IMG/VR virus record: IMGVR_UViG_3300036857_000105
Coordinates: 1 to 37,283 of that record
Length of the DNA stretch: 37,283 nt
Strand: one strand, 5' to 3'
Origin: a virus
Position 1 is the first letter of the stretch. Each line of letters begins with the position of its first letter. Both the position numbers and the translations under genes were made by a program. Positions 29,287-36,464 of the stretch are shown piece after piece. The notes under the pieces were generated by a model that made no database searches, was not told the DNA's origin, and worked only from the letters and a program-made list of their open reading frames with translations.

Positions 29287-29651
29287 CGACCTGGGACGAA
29301 GCCGCCGAGGAGCTCGCCGGCACGCTCCGCGACGCGATCGACGCGCTCGAGGACGGCGGCGTCAGCGCCGACGACGACACGCCCGAGGCGCGGCTGCTCG
29401 TCGGTCTGCGCCACGCGATCGAGCAGTGGGACGCGAGCGCGCCGCACTGCCCGGACGGCCACCGCATGACTCTCCGCTCCCGGTTCAGGCTCGACCATGA
29501 GCCGGGCGACAGCCCGCGCGACACGGAGCTGCTGGCCCGGTTCGAGGCGGGCGGGCTCGAGCTCGGCGCCGACGCCGTGCTGTGGTACTGCGCCCGCTGC
29601 AACTACGCGCACGTCGACTTCGCCTACCCCGACGACGAGGCCAAGCCGTGA
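29283..29651 (+). CDS. Hypothetical protein with zinc-ribbon-like ends
   Basis: A 122-residue acidic protein, ATG 29283 (ATGA overlap). After a helical N-terminus (EAAEELAGTLRDAIDALEDG) it has HCPDGHRMTLRSRFRLDHEP and near the end VLWYCARCNYAHVDFAYPDD; the Cys/His near 60 and the CxxC near 110 could form one zinc site. It may be a small DNA-binding accessory to the methyltransferase next door, but that is only positional. Confidence 0.7.
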   Translation: MTTWDEAAEELAGTLRDAIDALEDGGVSADDDTPEARLLVGLRHAIEQWDASAPHCPDGHRMTLRSRFRLDHEPGDSPRDTELLARFEAGGLELGADAVLWYCARCNYAHVDFAYPDDEAKP

Positions 29652-30997
29652 CACGGATCCACGACTCGCTCGCCGAGCTCGCCGTGCCGATCAAGAGCCT
29701 GCGACCGTACAAGGGCAACCCGCGCGTCGGCGACATCGCCACGATCCGCGAGTCGCTCGAGACGAACGGCCAGTACCGCCCGATCGTCGTCCGCCGAGCG
29801 ACGAACGAGGTGCTCGCCGGCAACCACACCTGGCAGGCGGCGCGCGAGCTCGGCTGGCAGGAGATCGCCGCGACCTTCGTCGACGTCGACGCCGAGCAGG
29901 CGCGCAGGATCGTGCTGGTCGACAACCGGGCGAACGACCGCGCCGGCTACGACGACGAGGCGCTCGCGAAGCTGCTGCAGGCGATCCAGGATCTCGCCGG
30001 CACTGGCTGGACGTCGGGCGAGCTCGACCGGCTGCTCGACAGCCTGGCCCGATCGGGTGAGGACGCCGCCCGCGACACCGAGCCGATGGCGCCGCCGGCG
30101 AAGCCGACCGCGAAGCGCGGCGACCTCTGGCAGCTCGGAGGCCACCGGCTGATCTGCGGCGACTCGACCGACGCCGACGACGTCGCGCGGCTCTTCGGCG
30201 ACGAGCTCGCCGAGATGGTCTGGACCGACCCGCCCTACGGCGTCGACTACCACGACCGCCGCGGCGGCAAGCGCCAGGGCTACTACGGCAAGGGCGGCGT
30301 CGGAGCGACCGCCGGCGCCAGCTTCGCCGGCGACCACCTCGACCCCGAGCTCCTCTACGAGCTCGTCAAGGGCTCGCTCGGGCTCGCGCTCGAGCACACC
30401 CGCAAGGGCGGCGCCGTCTACGTCGCCCACCCCGACGGCCGCGCCCCGGTCTTCCGCCGCGCCGTCGACGACGCCGGATGGGACATCCATCAGACGCTCG
30501 TGTGGGTCAAGCAGGTCTTCGTGCTGACCCGCCAGGACTACCACTGGCAACACGAACCGATCCTCTACGGCTGGCGCCCGGGCGCCGGCCACCGCTGGAA
30601 CGGCAGCATGGGCGAGCCGACGACGATCGACGACGAGGTCGATCCCCGCACGCTCGAGAAGCGCGAGCTGCTCGCGCTGGTGCGGCGGCTCCGCAACGCG
30701 CGGAACACCGACGTCGTGCGCGCCGACCGGCCGATGGTCGCGGAGCTCCACCCGACCTCGAAGCCGGTCGAGCTCGTCGCGCACATGGTCCAGAATTCGA
30801 GCCGCCGCGGCGAGCTCGTCTACGAGCCGTTCGGCGGCTCAGGGACGACGATGATCGCAGCGGACAACCTCGGACGCCGGGCCTACCTCGTTGAGTACGA
30901 GCCGCGCTACTGCGACGTGATCGTCGACCGCTGGCAGCGACACACCGGCGAGGCCGCCGAGCTCGAGAGGAGGCGCAAGGCCCGTGCCGCCGTGTAG
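29648..30997 (+). CDS. ParB-like domain fused to a DNA methyltransferase
   Basis: A 449-residue protein, GTG 29648 (GTGA overlap). Residues 1-110 are a ParB-like nuclease/CTPase-type domain (IKSLRPYKGNPRVGDIATIR, QYRPIVVRRATNEVLAGNHT). The rest is a beta-class N6-adenine or N4-cytosine methyltransferase: motif IV DPPYGVDYH (194-197), then TSKPVELVAHMV and motif I EPFGGSGTTMIA (from 393). It uses SAM to modify phage DNA, likely protecting against host restriction; the ParB part may guide or nick DNA. No partner restriction gene is present. It overlaps the small terminase gene by 14 bp. Confidence 0.92.
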   Translation: MTRIHDSLAELAVPIKSLRPYKGNPRVGDIATIRESLETNGQYRPIVVRRATNEVLAGNHTWQAARELGWQEIAATFVDVDAEQARRIVLVDNRANDRAGYDDEALAKLLQAIQDLAGTGWTSGELDRLLDSLARSGEDAARDTEPMAPPAKPTAKRGDLWQLGGHRLICGDSTDADDVARLFGDELAEMVWTDPPYGVDYHDRRGGKRQGYYGKGGVGATAGASFAGDHLDPELLYELVKGSLGLALEHTRKGGAVYVAHPDGRAPVFRRAVDDAGWDIHQTLVWVKQVFVLTRQDYHWQHEPILYGWRPGAGHRWNGSMGEPTTIDDEVDPRTLEKRELLALVRRLRNARNTDVVRADRPMVAELHPTSKPVELVAHMVQNSSRRGELVYEPFGGSGTTMIAADNLGRRAYLVEYEPRYCDVIVDRWQRHTGEAAELERRRKARAAV

Positions 30998-31529
30998 CGC
31001 GACGACCGCGAAGGGCTCGCCCTGCAAGCACCCGGCCGCGGCCGGCAGCGACCTGTGCGCCGTCCATCAGAGCCGCCGGCTCGGCCGGCCGACGATGCTG
31101 ACCGACGAGATCGCCGGCCGCCTAGCGACGCTGCTCGCGGCCGGCAACTACGACGAGACAGCAGCTCGAGCTGCCGGCATCAGCCCGCGCACGCTCCGCG
31201 AGTGGCTGCACCGCGGCCTCTCCGGGCGCAAGCGCGACGAGCCCTACGCCCGTCTGCGCGCCGAGCTCGACGAGGCCCGAGCCACCGGCGAGGCCTCGCA
31301 CGTCGCCAGGGTCGCGAAGGCGGCCGCCGACGGCGACTGGAGAGCCTCCGCGTTCTTCCTCGAGCGCAGCTACCCCGAGCGGTGGGGCAGGACCCTGCCG
31401 CGGCCGCCGTTCGCCGGCAGAGACGAGCCGCTCGAGCCGCAGGCCGACGAGCCCGAGGCCGACGCGCCACCTGGACTGTTCGACGAGGTCGATGAGCTCG
31501 CGCGGAAACGGGCGCAGCGGCAAAGCTGA
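30984..31529 (+). CDS. terS: Terminase small subunit
   Basis: A 181-residue protein, GTG 30984. The N-terminus has a Cys/His cluster (CSATTAKGSPCKHPAAAGSD, then LCAVH) that may bind zinc. A helix-turn-helix follows (NYDETAARAAGISPRTLREW), then ASHVARVAKAAADGDWRASA, FFLERSYPERWGR: this 'D-W-x-A-x-x-x-L-E-R-x-x-P-E-x-W' ending is diagnostic of many small terminases. The C-terminus is acidic. It recognises the packaging site and hands DNA to the large subunit, whose gene overlaps it by 38 bp. Confidence 0.85.
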   Translation: MPPCSATTAKGSPCKHPAAAGSDLCAVHQSRRLGRPTMLTDEIAGRLATLLAAGNYDETAARAAGISPRTLREWLHRGLSGRKRDEPYARLRAELDEARATGEASHVARVAKAAADGDWRASAFFLERSYPERWGRTLPRPPFAGRDEPLEPQADEPEADAPPGLFDEVDELARKRAQRQS

Positions 31530-32943
31530 GCTCGCGATCTTCGAGCGCTTCTGCCGGGCGCTGACGCTCGAGCAGGGCGGCCCGCTCGAGCTCGAGCCGT
31601 TCCAGAAGGCGATGCTTGGCGACTACTTCGACGGCGCCGTCGAGACGCTCATCCTGCTGCCGAAGAAGAACGGCAAGACCACGCTCCTCGCAGCGCTCGC
31701 GCTCTACCACCTGATCGTCGAGCCCGACGCCGAGTGCGTGATCGGAGCGCGATCGCGCGACCAGGCGACGATCCTCTACGACGCCGCCTCGGGCTTCGTC
31801 CGCCGATCCCCGGAGCTGCGCGAGCGGGTCGTGCCGAAGCGCGGCTACCGCGAGATCCGATCGCTGCGCGACGCCGGCAGAGTGCGCGTGCTCGCCGCCG
31901 ACGTCGACACCGCCGACGGCGTCATCCCGACGCTCGCGCTCGTCGACGAGCTCCACCGGGCCCGCAGCGCCGAGCTCTACGGGATTTTCCGCGACGGGCT
32001 CGGACCGCGCGACGGCCGCATGCTCGCGATCAGCGCCGCCGGCGAGAACGAGCAGTCGCCGCTCGGGATCATGCGCTCGGCCGCCCGGCGGCTGCCGCAG
32101 CTCAAGCGGAAGGGCCGCTACACCTACGCCCGCTCGAGCGACGGCAGCTACGCGCTCCATGAGTGGGCGCTCGACGCCGACGACGACGTCGACGACATGC
32201 GCAAGGTCAAGCGCGCCAACCCGGCGAGCTGGCAGACGCTCGAGCTGCTCGCGCGCCGGCACGACAGCCCGAGCATGCTCCCCTGGCAGTGGCAGCGCTT
32301 CGCGTGCGGCCTATGGGTCGGCGCCGAAGCGTGGTGGCTCGACGCCGAGGACTGGCACGCCGGCGCCCGCGAGCTCGAGCTCCAGCCCGGCGACGAGATC
32401 GCGCTCGGCTTCGACGGAGCCCGCTACGGCGACGCGACCGCGCTCGTCGCCTGCCGCCTGGAGGACGGGCTGCTCCAGCCGATCGGCGTGTGGGAAGCGC
32501 CCGAGGGCGCCGACGAGTGGGAGACACCGACCGACGAGGTCGACGCGACCGTCGCCGCAGCGATGGAGCTCTACAAGGTCAAGCGCGGCTACTTCGACCC
32601 GCCGCTCTGGCAGTCGGAGATCGACCGGTGGGCGCGCGACTACGGCGACCAGGCCATCATCCGCTTCTGGACGAACCGCTCGAGGATGCGCGACGCGGTC
32701 GAGCGCTTCCGTACCGACCTCACGGCCGGCACCGTCATCCACGCCGGCGACGAGCGCCTGACCCGCCATGCGCTCAACGCGCAGATCCGCGAGACGCGCG
32801 GCGGCTACGTGCTGACGAAGTCGAGGCCCGGCTCGCCGGAGAAGATCGACGCCGCCGTCGCCGGCGTGCTCGCCTACGAGGCCCGCGCCGACCAGCTCGC
32901 CGCGCAGCGCGAGCGCGAGCCCGGCGAGCTCGTCATGTTCTGA
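31492..32943 (+). CDS. terL: Terminase large subunit
   Basis: A 483-residue packaging motor. Walker A is LPKKNGKTT (about 56-64), Walker B LALVDELHRA (Asp152-Glu153), and the coupling motif ISAAGENEQSPLG (about 181-193). The nuclease domain begins near 303 with LGFDGARYGDAT (Asp308, Asp314), then WEAPEGADEWETPTDEVDAT and FDPPLWQSEIDRW. It pumps DNA into the prohead by ATP hydrolysis and makes the cuts. Start ATG 31492 lies inside terS, suggesting coupling. Length is normal. Type of packaging (cos or headful) cannot be read from the sequence. Confidence 0.95.
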   Translation: MSSRGNGRSGKAELAIFERFCRALTLEQGGPLELEPFQKAMLGDYFDGAVETLILLPKKNGKTTLLAALALYHLIVEPDAECVIGARSRDQATILYDAASGFVRRSPELRERVVPKRGYREIRSLRDAGRVRVLAADVDTADGVIPTLALVDELHRARSAELYGIFRDGLGPRDGRMLAISAAGENEQSPLGIMRSAARRLPQLKRKGRYTYARSSDGSYALHEWALDADDDVDDMRKVKRANPASWQTLELLARRHDSPSMLPWQWQRFACGLWVGAEAWWLDAEDWHAGARELELQPGDEIALGFDGARYGDATALVACRLEDGLLQPIGVWEAPEGADEWETPTDEVDATVAAAMELYKVKRGYFDPPLWQSEIDRWARDYGDQAIIRFWTNRSRMRDAVERFRTDLTAGTVIHAGDERLTRHALNAQIRETRGGYVLTKSRPGSPEKIDAAVAGVLAYEARADQLAAQREREPGELVMF

Positions 32944-32957
32944 CCGCAGACGCACGA

Positions 32958-33011
32958 CGAGCCGCCCGCAGGCGGCTCGCCGATTCCCCCTGCGAAGGTT
33001 GCAACTTCGCA
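32958..33011. terminator. Tandem hairpins between convergent operons
   Basis: CGAGCCGCC-CGCA-GGCGGCTCG is a perfect 9-bp stem (32958-32979); TGCGAAG-GTTGCAA-CTTCGCA is a second 7-bp stem (32991-33011). They lie between the terL stop and the leftward genes, so they can serve as a bidirectional terminator. T-runs are lacking, as is common in high-GC actinobacteria. Confidence 0.7.
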
Positions 33012-33024
33012 AGAGCAGACAATC

Positions 33025-33174
33025 CTAGCCGAGCTCGAGCTCGACGCACGGCTCGCATAGCGCGATCGTCCACAGCGTCGGCCGCTCGAAGTACCGCCAG
33101 GACACCGAGACGAGCTCGCCGCAGCGCGAGCAGGAGCAGTGGCCGCCCTCGAGCCGGATCCAGCGTGGGCTCAC
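33025..33174 (-). CDS. Small zinc-binding protein
   Basis: A 49-residue leftward protein starting at GTG 33174 (GTGA overlap with the upstream gene). HCSCSRCGELVSVSWRYFER, then LWTIALCEPCVELELG has two CxxC pairs that fit one zinc ribbon. It is the last gene of a four-gene leftward unit. Small zinc-ribbon proteins like this often bind nucleic acid or host RNA polymerase; no direct evidence. Confidence 0.7.
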   Translation of the reverse strand: MSPRWIRLEGGHCSCSRCGELVSVSWRYFERPTLWTIALCEPCVELELG

Positions 33175-33368
33175 GCCGCCTCCTTCCGGGCCGTGCCGGA
33201 GGCGATCCGGCGCGTCCACTCGCGCGAGAGCCCGACCAGCGGCGCGATCTGCCGGAGCGACATGCCGGCGACCGCCGCCTCGCGGATCTCGCGTTCGAGC
33301 GCCTCGCGGGCGGCGGTTGCCTTCGACGCCGCCCGTACCAGCCGCTCCTCCCGCGACAGCGGGCTCAC
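33171..33368 (-). CDS. Small helix-turn-helix protein
   Basis: A 65-residue leftward protein, start GTG 33368 (GTGA overlap). A basic helix (REERLVRAASKATAAREALE) leads to MSLRQIAPLVGLSREWTRRI, a standard helix-turn-helix. It could regulate the divergent promoters at 33941-33988 or the dyad at 18191. Among the proteins in this window it is a reasonable immunity-regulator candidate, although it lacks an oligomerisation domain. Confidence 0.75.
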   Translation of the reverse strand: MSPLSREERLVRAASKATAAREALEREIREAAVAGMSLRQIAPLVGLSREWTRRIASGTARKEAA

Positions 33369-33682
33369 GACTGCACCTCGACCTCGAGCTCGAACGGCAG
33401 CTCGAGCTCGAGCTCCATCCACTCGCCGCCGAAGTTGCCGACCCGCACCTCGAGCCGCCAGTCGCCAAACTCGACGCGCGCCCAGGAGGGCGACGTCGCC
33501 GGCGCCGGCGACGAGATCCGGTACTGCTGCTCGAGCCCGGCCTCTTGCATGTCGACGAGGGCGATCGAGCGGCCCGAGCCGTCGGCGGCCTCGGAGATCC
33601 GCACGCCTGCGAGCAGGCCGCCGTCAGCAGCGGCGACATCCTCGGCGATAGCGGCGAGACGAGTGAGATCAGAAGCGTTCAT
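33365..33682 (-). CDS. Hypothetical beta-rich protein
   Basis: A 105-residue leftward protein, ATG 33682 with AAAGGA upstream. A helical start (SDLTRLAAIAEDVAAADGGL) is followed by strands (VRISEAADGSGRSIALVDMQ) and a C-terminal region with alternating Glu/Leu (WMELELELPFELEVEVQS). It shares an identical 20-bp start-and-leader sequence with the gene at 33904. Function unknown. Confidence 0.72.
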   Translation of the reverse strand: MNASDLTRLAAIAEDVAAADGGLLAGVRISEAADGSGRSIALVDMQEAGLEQQYRISSPAPATSPSWARVEFGDWRLEVRVGNFGGEWMELELELPFELEVEVQS

Positions 33683-33919
33683 CAGGGGGTTCCTTTCGAT
33701 AGCGGCGAGCCTGGCCTAGAAGGCCAGGCACACCTGGGGCTCGAGGTCGATGATCACCAGCAGACCGCCGAGCTCGACGACGCCGGTCATCGACCGGGCG
33801 AGCTCGAGGGCCTCGTTCAGCGACGCCGCCTCGACGGCGACGACCTGACGCGCCGACCCGAACACCGAGTCGGACACGACAGCGGAAAACTCGTAGCGCT
33901 TCATCAGGGGGTTCCTTTC
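33678..33919 (-). repeat. Duplicated 20-bp start region
   Basis: The 20-mer TTCATCAGGGGGTTCCTTTC occurs at 33678-33697 and at 33900-33919. Read leftward it supplies GAAAGGA, the spacer and the ATG start of both genes at 33682 and 33904. Identity through the spacer exceeds that of a normal ribosome site, so it was copied or is conserved for control of translation. Confidence 0.85.
33716..33904 (-). CDS. Small hypothetical protein
   Basis: A 62-residue leftward protein, ATG 33904. I use this start because of the AAAGGA site 9 bases upstream; a longer frame to 33940 has none. Sequence KRYEFSAVVSDSVFGSARQV, then VAVEAASLNEALELARSMTG and VVELGGLLVIIDLEP looks like a small ferredoxin-like (strand-helix-strand) domain. 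First gene of the leftward unit, just below the operator-like dyad. Confidence 0.7.
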   Translation of the reverse strand: MKRYEFSAVVSDSVFGSARQVVAVEAASLNEALELARSMTGVVELGGLLVIIDLEPQVCLAF

Positions 33920-33940
33920 AGTAGAGGGCGCTGCGTTCAT

Positions 33941-33988
33941 GTCTACATAGTAGCCGCCCGGCTACAAAATGGTCGCAGGGTTTACAGT
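33941..33988. promoter_or_regulatory. Divergent control region with operator-like dyad, copy 2
   Basis: GTAGCCG-CC-CGGCTAC (33950-33965) is a perfect 7+2+7 dyad, preceded by GTCTACA (33941-33947). A leftward -10 (TACTAT, 33952-33947) overlaps its left half. A rightward -10 (TACAGT, 33983-33988) has its 17-bp-spaced -35 position (33960-33965) inside the right half. A bound protein would cover both promoters. Layout and half-sites match the dyad at 18191. Confidence 0.58.
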
Positions 33989-34082
33989 TTCTTATCCGAC
34001 CCCGCTTGCTGCCCGCGAGCGGTGCGGCTACTCGTGTTGTGCGACCGGCCGACAAGCGGCCGGCACGACGAAAGGACGACCG

Positions 34083-34337
34083 ATGCCTAGCAAGACCGCG
34101 AAGCGAGTCACCGGCTCGCAAGCGATCCTCCACGTCCTCGCCGACGGCAAGCCGCGCAAGGCGAAGGACATCACCAGCGAGGCCGTCAAGCTGGTCAAGC
34201 CGGCGATGGCCGGCAAGACGCCCGAGGCGACCCTCGGCGCCTGGCTCTACACGCAGGCGAAGAAGCCGACCGGCGCGGTCGTGCGCACGAAGAACCCGGG
34301 CGAGTTCAAGCTGCGCCCGGTCAAGGCCGCATCGTGA
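34083..34337 (+). CDS. HARE-HTH-like winged-helix protein
   Basis: An 84-residue protein, ATG 34083 with AAAGGA upstream. GSQAILHVLADGKPRKAKDI, then GKTPEATLGAWLYTQAKKPT and NPGEFKLRP follow the HARE-HTH pattern (winged helix, found in RNA polymerase delta and restriction/modification-linked proteins). It is the first gene to the right of the divergent dyad, so it may regulate or couple transcription with DNA modification. The longer frame from 33969 has no ribosome site. Confidence 0.75.
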   Translation: MPSKTAKRVTGSQAILHVLADGKPRKAKDITSEAVKLVKPAMAGKTPEATLGAWLYTQAKKPTGAVVRTKNPGEFKLRPVKAAS

Positions 34338-34735
34338 AGCGCGGCCTGCTGCTCGCCGCGGCCGTCCTGGCCGCCGCCGCCGGTACGACCACGGCGGCGG
34401 CCGCCGGCGGCTGGCGCACCGTCGACCGCGCCTCCGACACCGGCCCCGACTTCACCTCCGCGCACGTCTTCTACGGCGGCACCATCGACGTCCGCCATGG
34501 CCGCGTCACCTTGCGCGCGACCAAGGGGAAGCGGGTCGAGACACGCACGCACGCGATCTGCAACGGGCCCGGGCGCACCGTCTCTCGCACGACGCGAGCG
34601 ACCTACCGCTCGACCGGCCTACCGACTCGCCGCCTGATCGGACCGACGTTCGCCCGCGCGAGAGCGTGCAGCTTCTCCGTCGACGCGACGGCGGACGGCG
34701 GCCAGCTACGGCTCACGCTCGAGGTGCGGCGATGA
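34334..34735 (+). CDS. Secreted protein, unknown
   Basis: A 133-residue protein, GTG 34334 (GTGA overlap). MKRGLLLAAAVLAAAAGTTT then AAAAGGW is a typical signal peptide with cleavage near 25. The mature part is beta-rich and basic, with two Cys (THAICNGPG, RACSFSVD) that can form a disulphide. A secreted protein between early regulators and the virion genes may be a lysogenic-conversion or exclusion factor; this is inference from location. Confidence 0.75.
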   Translation: MKRGLLLAAAVLAAAAGTTTAAAAGGWRTVDRASDTGPDFTSAHVFYGGTIDVRHGRVTLRATKGKRVETRTHAICNGPGRTVSRTTRATYRSTGLPTRRLIGPTFARARACSFSVDATADGGQLRLTLEVRR

Positions 34736-35022
34736 TCTCCGTCAGGCGCCGACACACCGCCGGCCGCGGCCGCGAGGTGATCCTCTCCGTCAGCGAGGAC
34801 GTCTACGAGGCACTGAAGGCTGCAGTGCAGGTCGCCTACGACGACCCCGAGGCGACACCGCCCGAGTACGCCGAGCCCGCGGCCGAACTGTGGGAATCCC
34901 CTGATCGGGCAGAGCGTGAAGGCACCCGTCGCCGGCGACGACTAGGCCCGACCCGGCACGATCCCTCCTGCGAGGCGCCGATTGGCGCCTCGCCTCGTTC
35001 GCCCTACACTTCACCGGAGTGA
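34732..35022 (+). CDS. Hypothetical protein whose end crosses the late promoter
   Basis: A 96-residue protein, ATG 34732 (ATGA overlap). Residues 1-60 look like real protein, with a small beta/alpha unit resembling the wHTH-like or BrnA-type 'VILSVSEDVYEALKAAVQVA'. After about 65 the sequence is Arg-rich then low-information and runs through the hairpin at 34970 and the promoter at 34982. The TGA lies at 35020-35022, overlapping the portal start. The tail is likely a by-product of the DNA elements. Confidence 0.6.
   Translation: MISVRRRHTAGRGREVILSVSEDVYEALKAAVQVAYDDPEATPPEYAEPAAELWESPDRAEREGTRRRRRLGPTRHDPSCEAPIGASPRSPYTSPE
34970..34993 (+). terminator. Strong hairpin before the late genes
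   Basis: GCGAGGCGCC-GATT-GGCGCCTCGC is a perfect 10-bp stem. It ends 25 bp before the portal start and can terminate upstream transcripts or insulate the late operon. No T-run follows. Its right side overlaps the candidate -35 element. Confidence 0.65.
34982..35010 (+). promoter_or_regulatory. Candidate late promoter (near-leaderless)
   Basis: TTGGCG (34982-34987), 17 bp, TACACT (35005-35010) is a good sigma-70-type promoter. Only 8 bases separate the -10 from GTG 35019 of the portal gene, so RNA would start at or about 2 bases before the start codon. No usable Shine-Dalgarno exists there (GGAG abuts the GTG). It would drive the whole virion and lysis operon. Confidence 0.6.
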
Positions 35023-36464
35023 GCGCGCTCGGCCTTGACCCCGCCGGCGCCGACGACACGATCGACGTCGTCGACACCGCCGACATCGTCGACGAGGACA
35101 CCCTCACCGAGCTCCGCGACGAGCTGCTCGAGAAGCTGCGCGTGCAGCGCGACGTCGCCGAGGAGTTCTACGCCTGGTACCGCTGCCGGCAGGCGCCGCC
35201 GGCGATGCCGAGCGCCGCCGACTACGCGCCCGCCTTCGAACGGATGCGCCGGCAGGCGCGCGGCGCCTGGGCCCGGCTCGTCGTCGACGCGATCGCCGAG
35301 CGGCTCGTCGTCCAGGGCGTCCAGTCGACCACCGGCGAGCAGGCCGACGCCCGCGGCTGGAAGCTGCTGCAGGACAACCGGATCGACTCGGACCAGCGCG
35401 ACGTGCACACCGAAGCGCTGATCGTCGGCGTCAGCTACGTCAGCATCGCCGGCACCGGCGAGGACGTCACGATCACGCCCGAGACGGCGCTCGAGGTCGC
35501 GCACATGACCGTGCCCGGCGACCGCCGCGTGACCGCAGCGGCGATCAAGGTGATGCCGCTCGGAGGCGGCGACTGGCTCGCCGACGTCTACACGCCCGAG
35601 CTGACCGCGACCTGGACCGCCCGCTACCGCGACCGGCGCCGCTCGCCGCTGGTCGACGGATCACGCGCCGCCTGGGACGACCTCGCCGTCGTCCCGAACG
35701 AGGCCGGCGCGGTCGGCATCGTCCCGTTCGAGAACCGGCCGACGACGGCGACCGCCGGCCTCTCGGAGCTCGACGAGCTGATCCCGATCATGGAGCGGAT
35801 CCAGGAGCTCGAGCTCGCGAAGCTGATCGGCGCCTACAGCGTGACCTTCCCGCAGAAGTGGATCACCGGCCTCGAGGTCAAGCGCGACGAGGACGGCCAG
35901 CCGATCAACCCCTTCAAGCCGGGCCCGATGCGCACCTGGGTCGTCACGAACAGCGACGCCAAGATGGGCGCCTTCCCGCAGGGCGACATCGGCCAGTACC
36001 TGCGCGCGATCGACGACGAGGTCGCCGAGCTCGCCGCGATCAGCCGCGTGCCGAGCTACTACCTCGTCCAGTCGGACCTGGCGAACCCGCCCTCGAGCGA
36101 GTCGCTGATCACCAGCGAGACGGGCCTGCTGACGAAGTGCCTCGACCGGCAGCGGAGCTACGGCGAGTCGTGGGAGAACGTTGTGCGGCTTGCCGCCCGG
36201 GCGAGCGGCGACGACGAGCTCGCCGGCGACCGCGAGCTCGAGATCCTCTGGCACACGCCCGAGCGGCGCAACCCGGCGGTGATCGCCGACGCCGCGACGA
36301 AGCTGCAGGCGGTCGGCGTGCCGACCGAGGCCGTGTGGGCGTTCCTCGGCTACTCGCCGCAGGCGATCGCCCGCATGCGAGTCGAGGCCGACGCGCAGGC
36401 GATCCGCGAGGCCGCCGCCGTCGCTGCGGCTACCGCGGCCGCGGCGCCGACGCCTCCGGCCTGA
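35019..36464 (+). CDS. Portal protein
   Basis: A 481-residue protein, GTG 35019. Features of SPP1 gp6-type portals: an acidic N-terminus, helix with AEEFYAWYRCRQAPPAMPSA, GAWARLVVDAIAERLVVQGV, DQRDVHTEALIVGVSYVSIA, GIVPFENRPTTATAGLSELD, ELIPIMERIQELELAKLIGA, YSVTFPQKWITGLEVKRDED, and AELAAISRVPSYYLVQSDLA. The C-terminus is Ala-rich, typical of the crown. It forms the 12-mer ring for DNA entry and exit. It begins the late operon and is fused end-to-start (TGATG) with the MuF gene. Confidence 0.93.
   Translation: MSALGLDPAGADDTIDVVDTADIVDEDTLTELRDELLEKLRVQRDVAEEFYAWYRCRQAPPAMPSAADYAPAFERMRRQARGAWARLVVDAIAERLVVQGVQSTTGEQADARGWKLLQDNRIDSDQRDVHTEALIVGVSYVSIAGTGEDVTITPETALEVAHMTVPGDRRVTAAAIKVMPLGGGDWLADVYTPELTATWTARYRDRRRSPLVDGSRAAWDDLAVVPNEAGAVGIVPFENRPTTATAGLSELDELIPIMERIQELELAKLIGAYSVTFPQKWITGLEVKRDEDGQPINPFKPGPMRTWVVTNSDAKMGAFPQGDIGQYLRAIDDEVAELAAISRVPSYYLVQSDLANPPSSESLITSETGLLTKCLDRQRSYGESWENVVRLAARASGDDELAGDRELEILWHTPERRNPAVIADAATKLQAVGVPTEAVWAFLGYSPQAIARMRVEADAQAIREAAAVAAATAAAAPTPPA

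Noticed and set aside
33179-34082. Rightward frames in 33139-34090
   Set aside because: They are antisense to four leftward genes that have good starts, overlaps and domain patterns.
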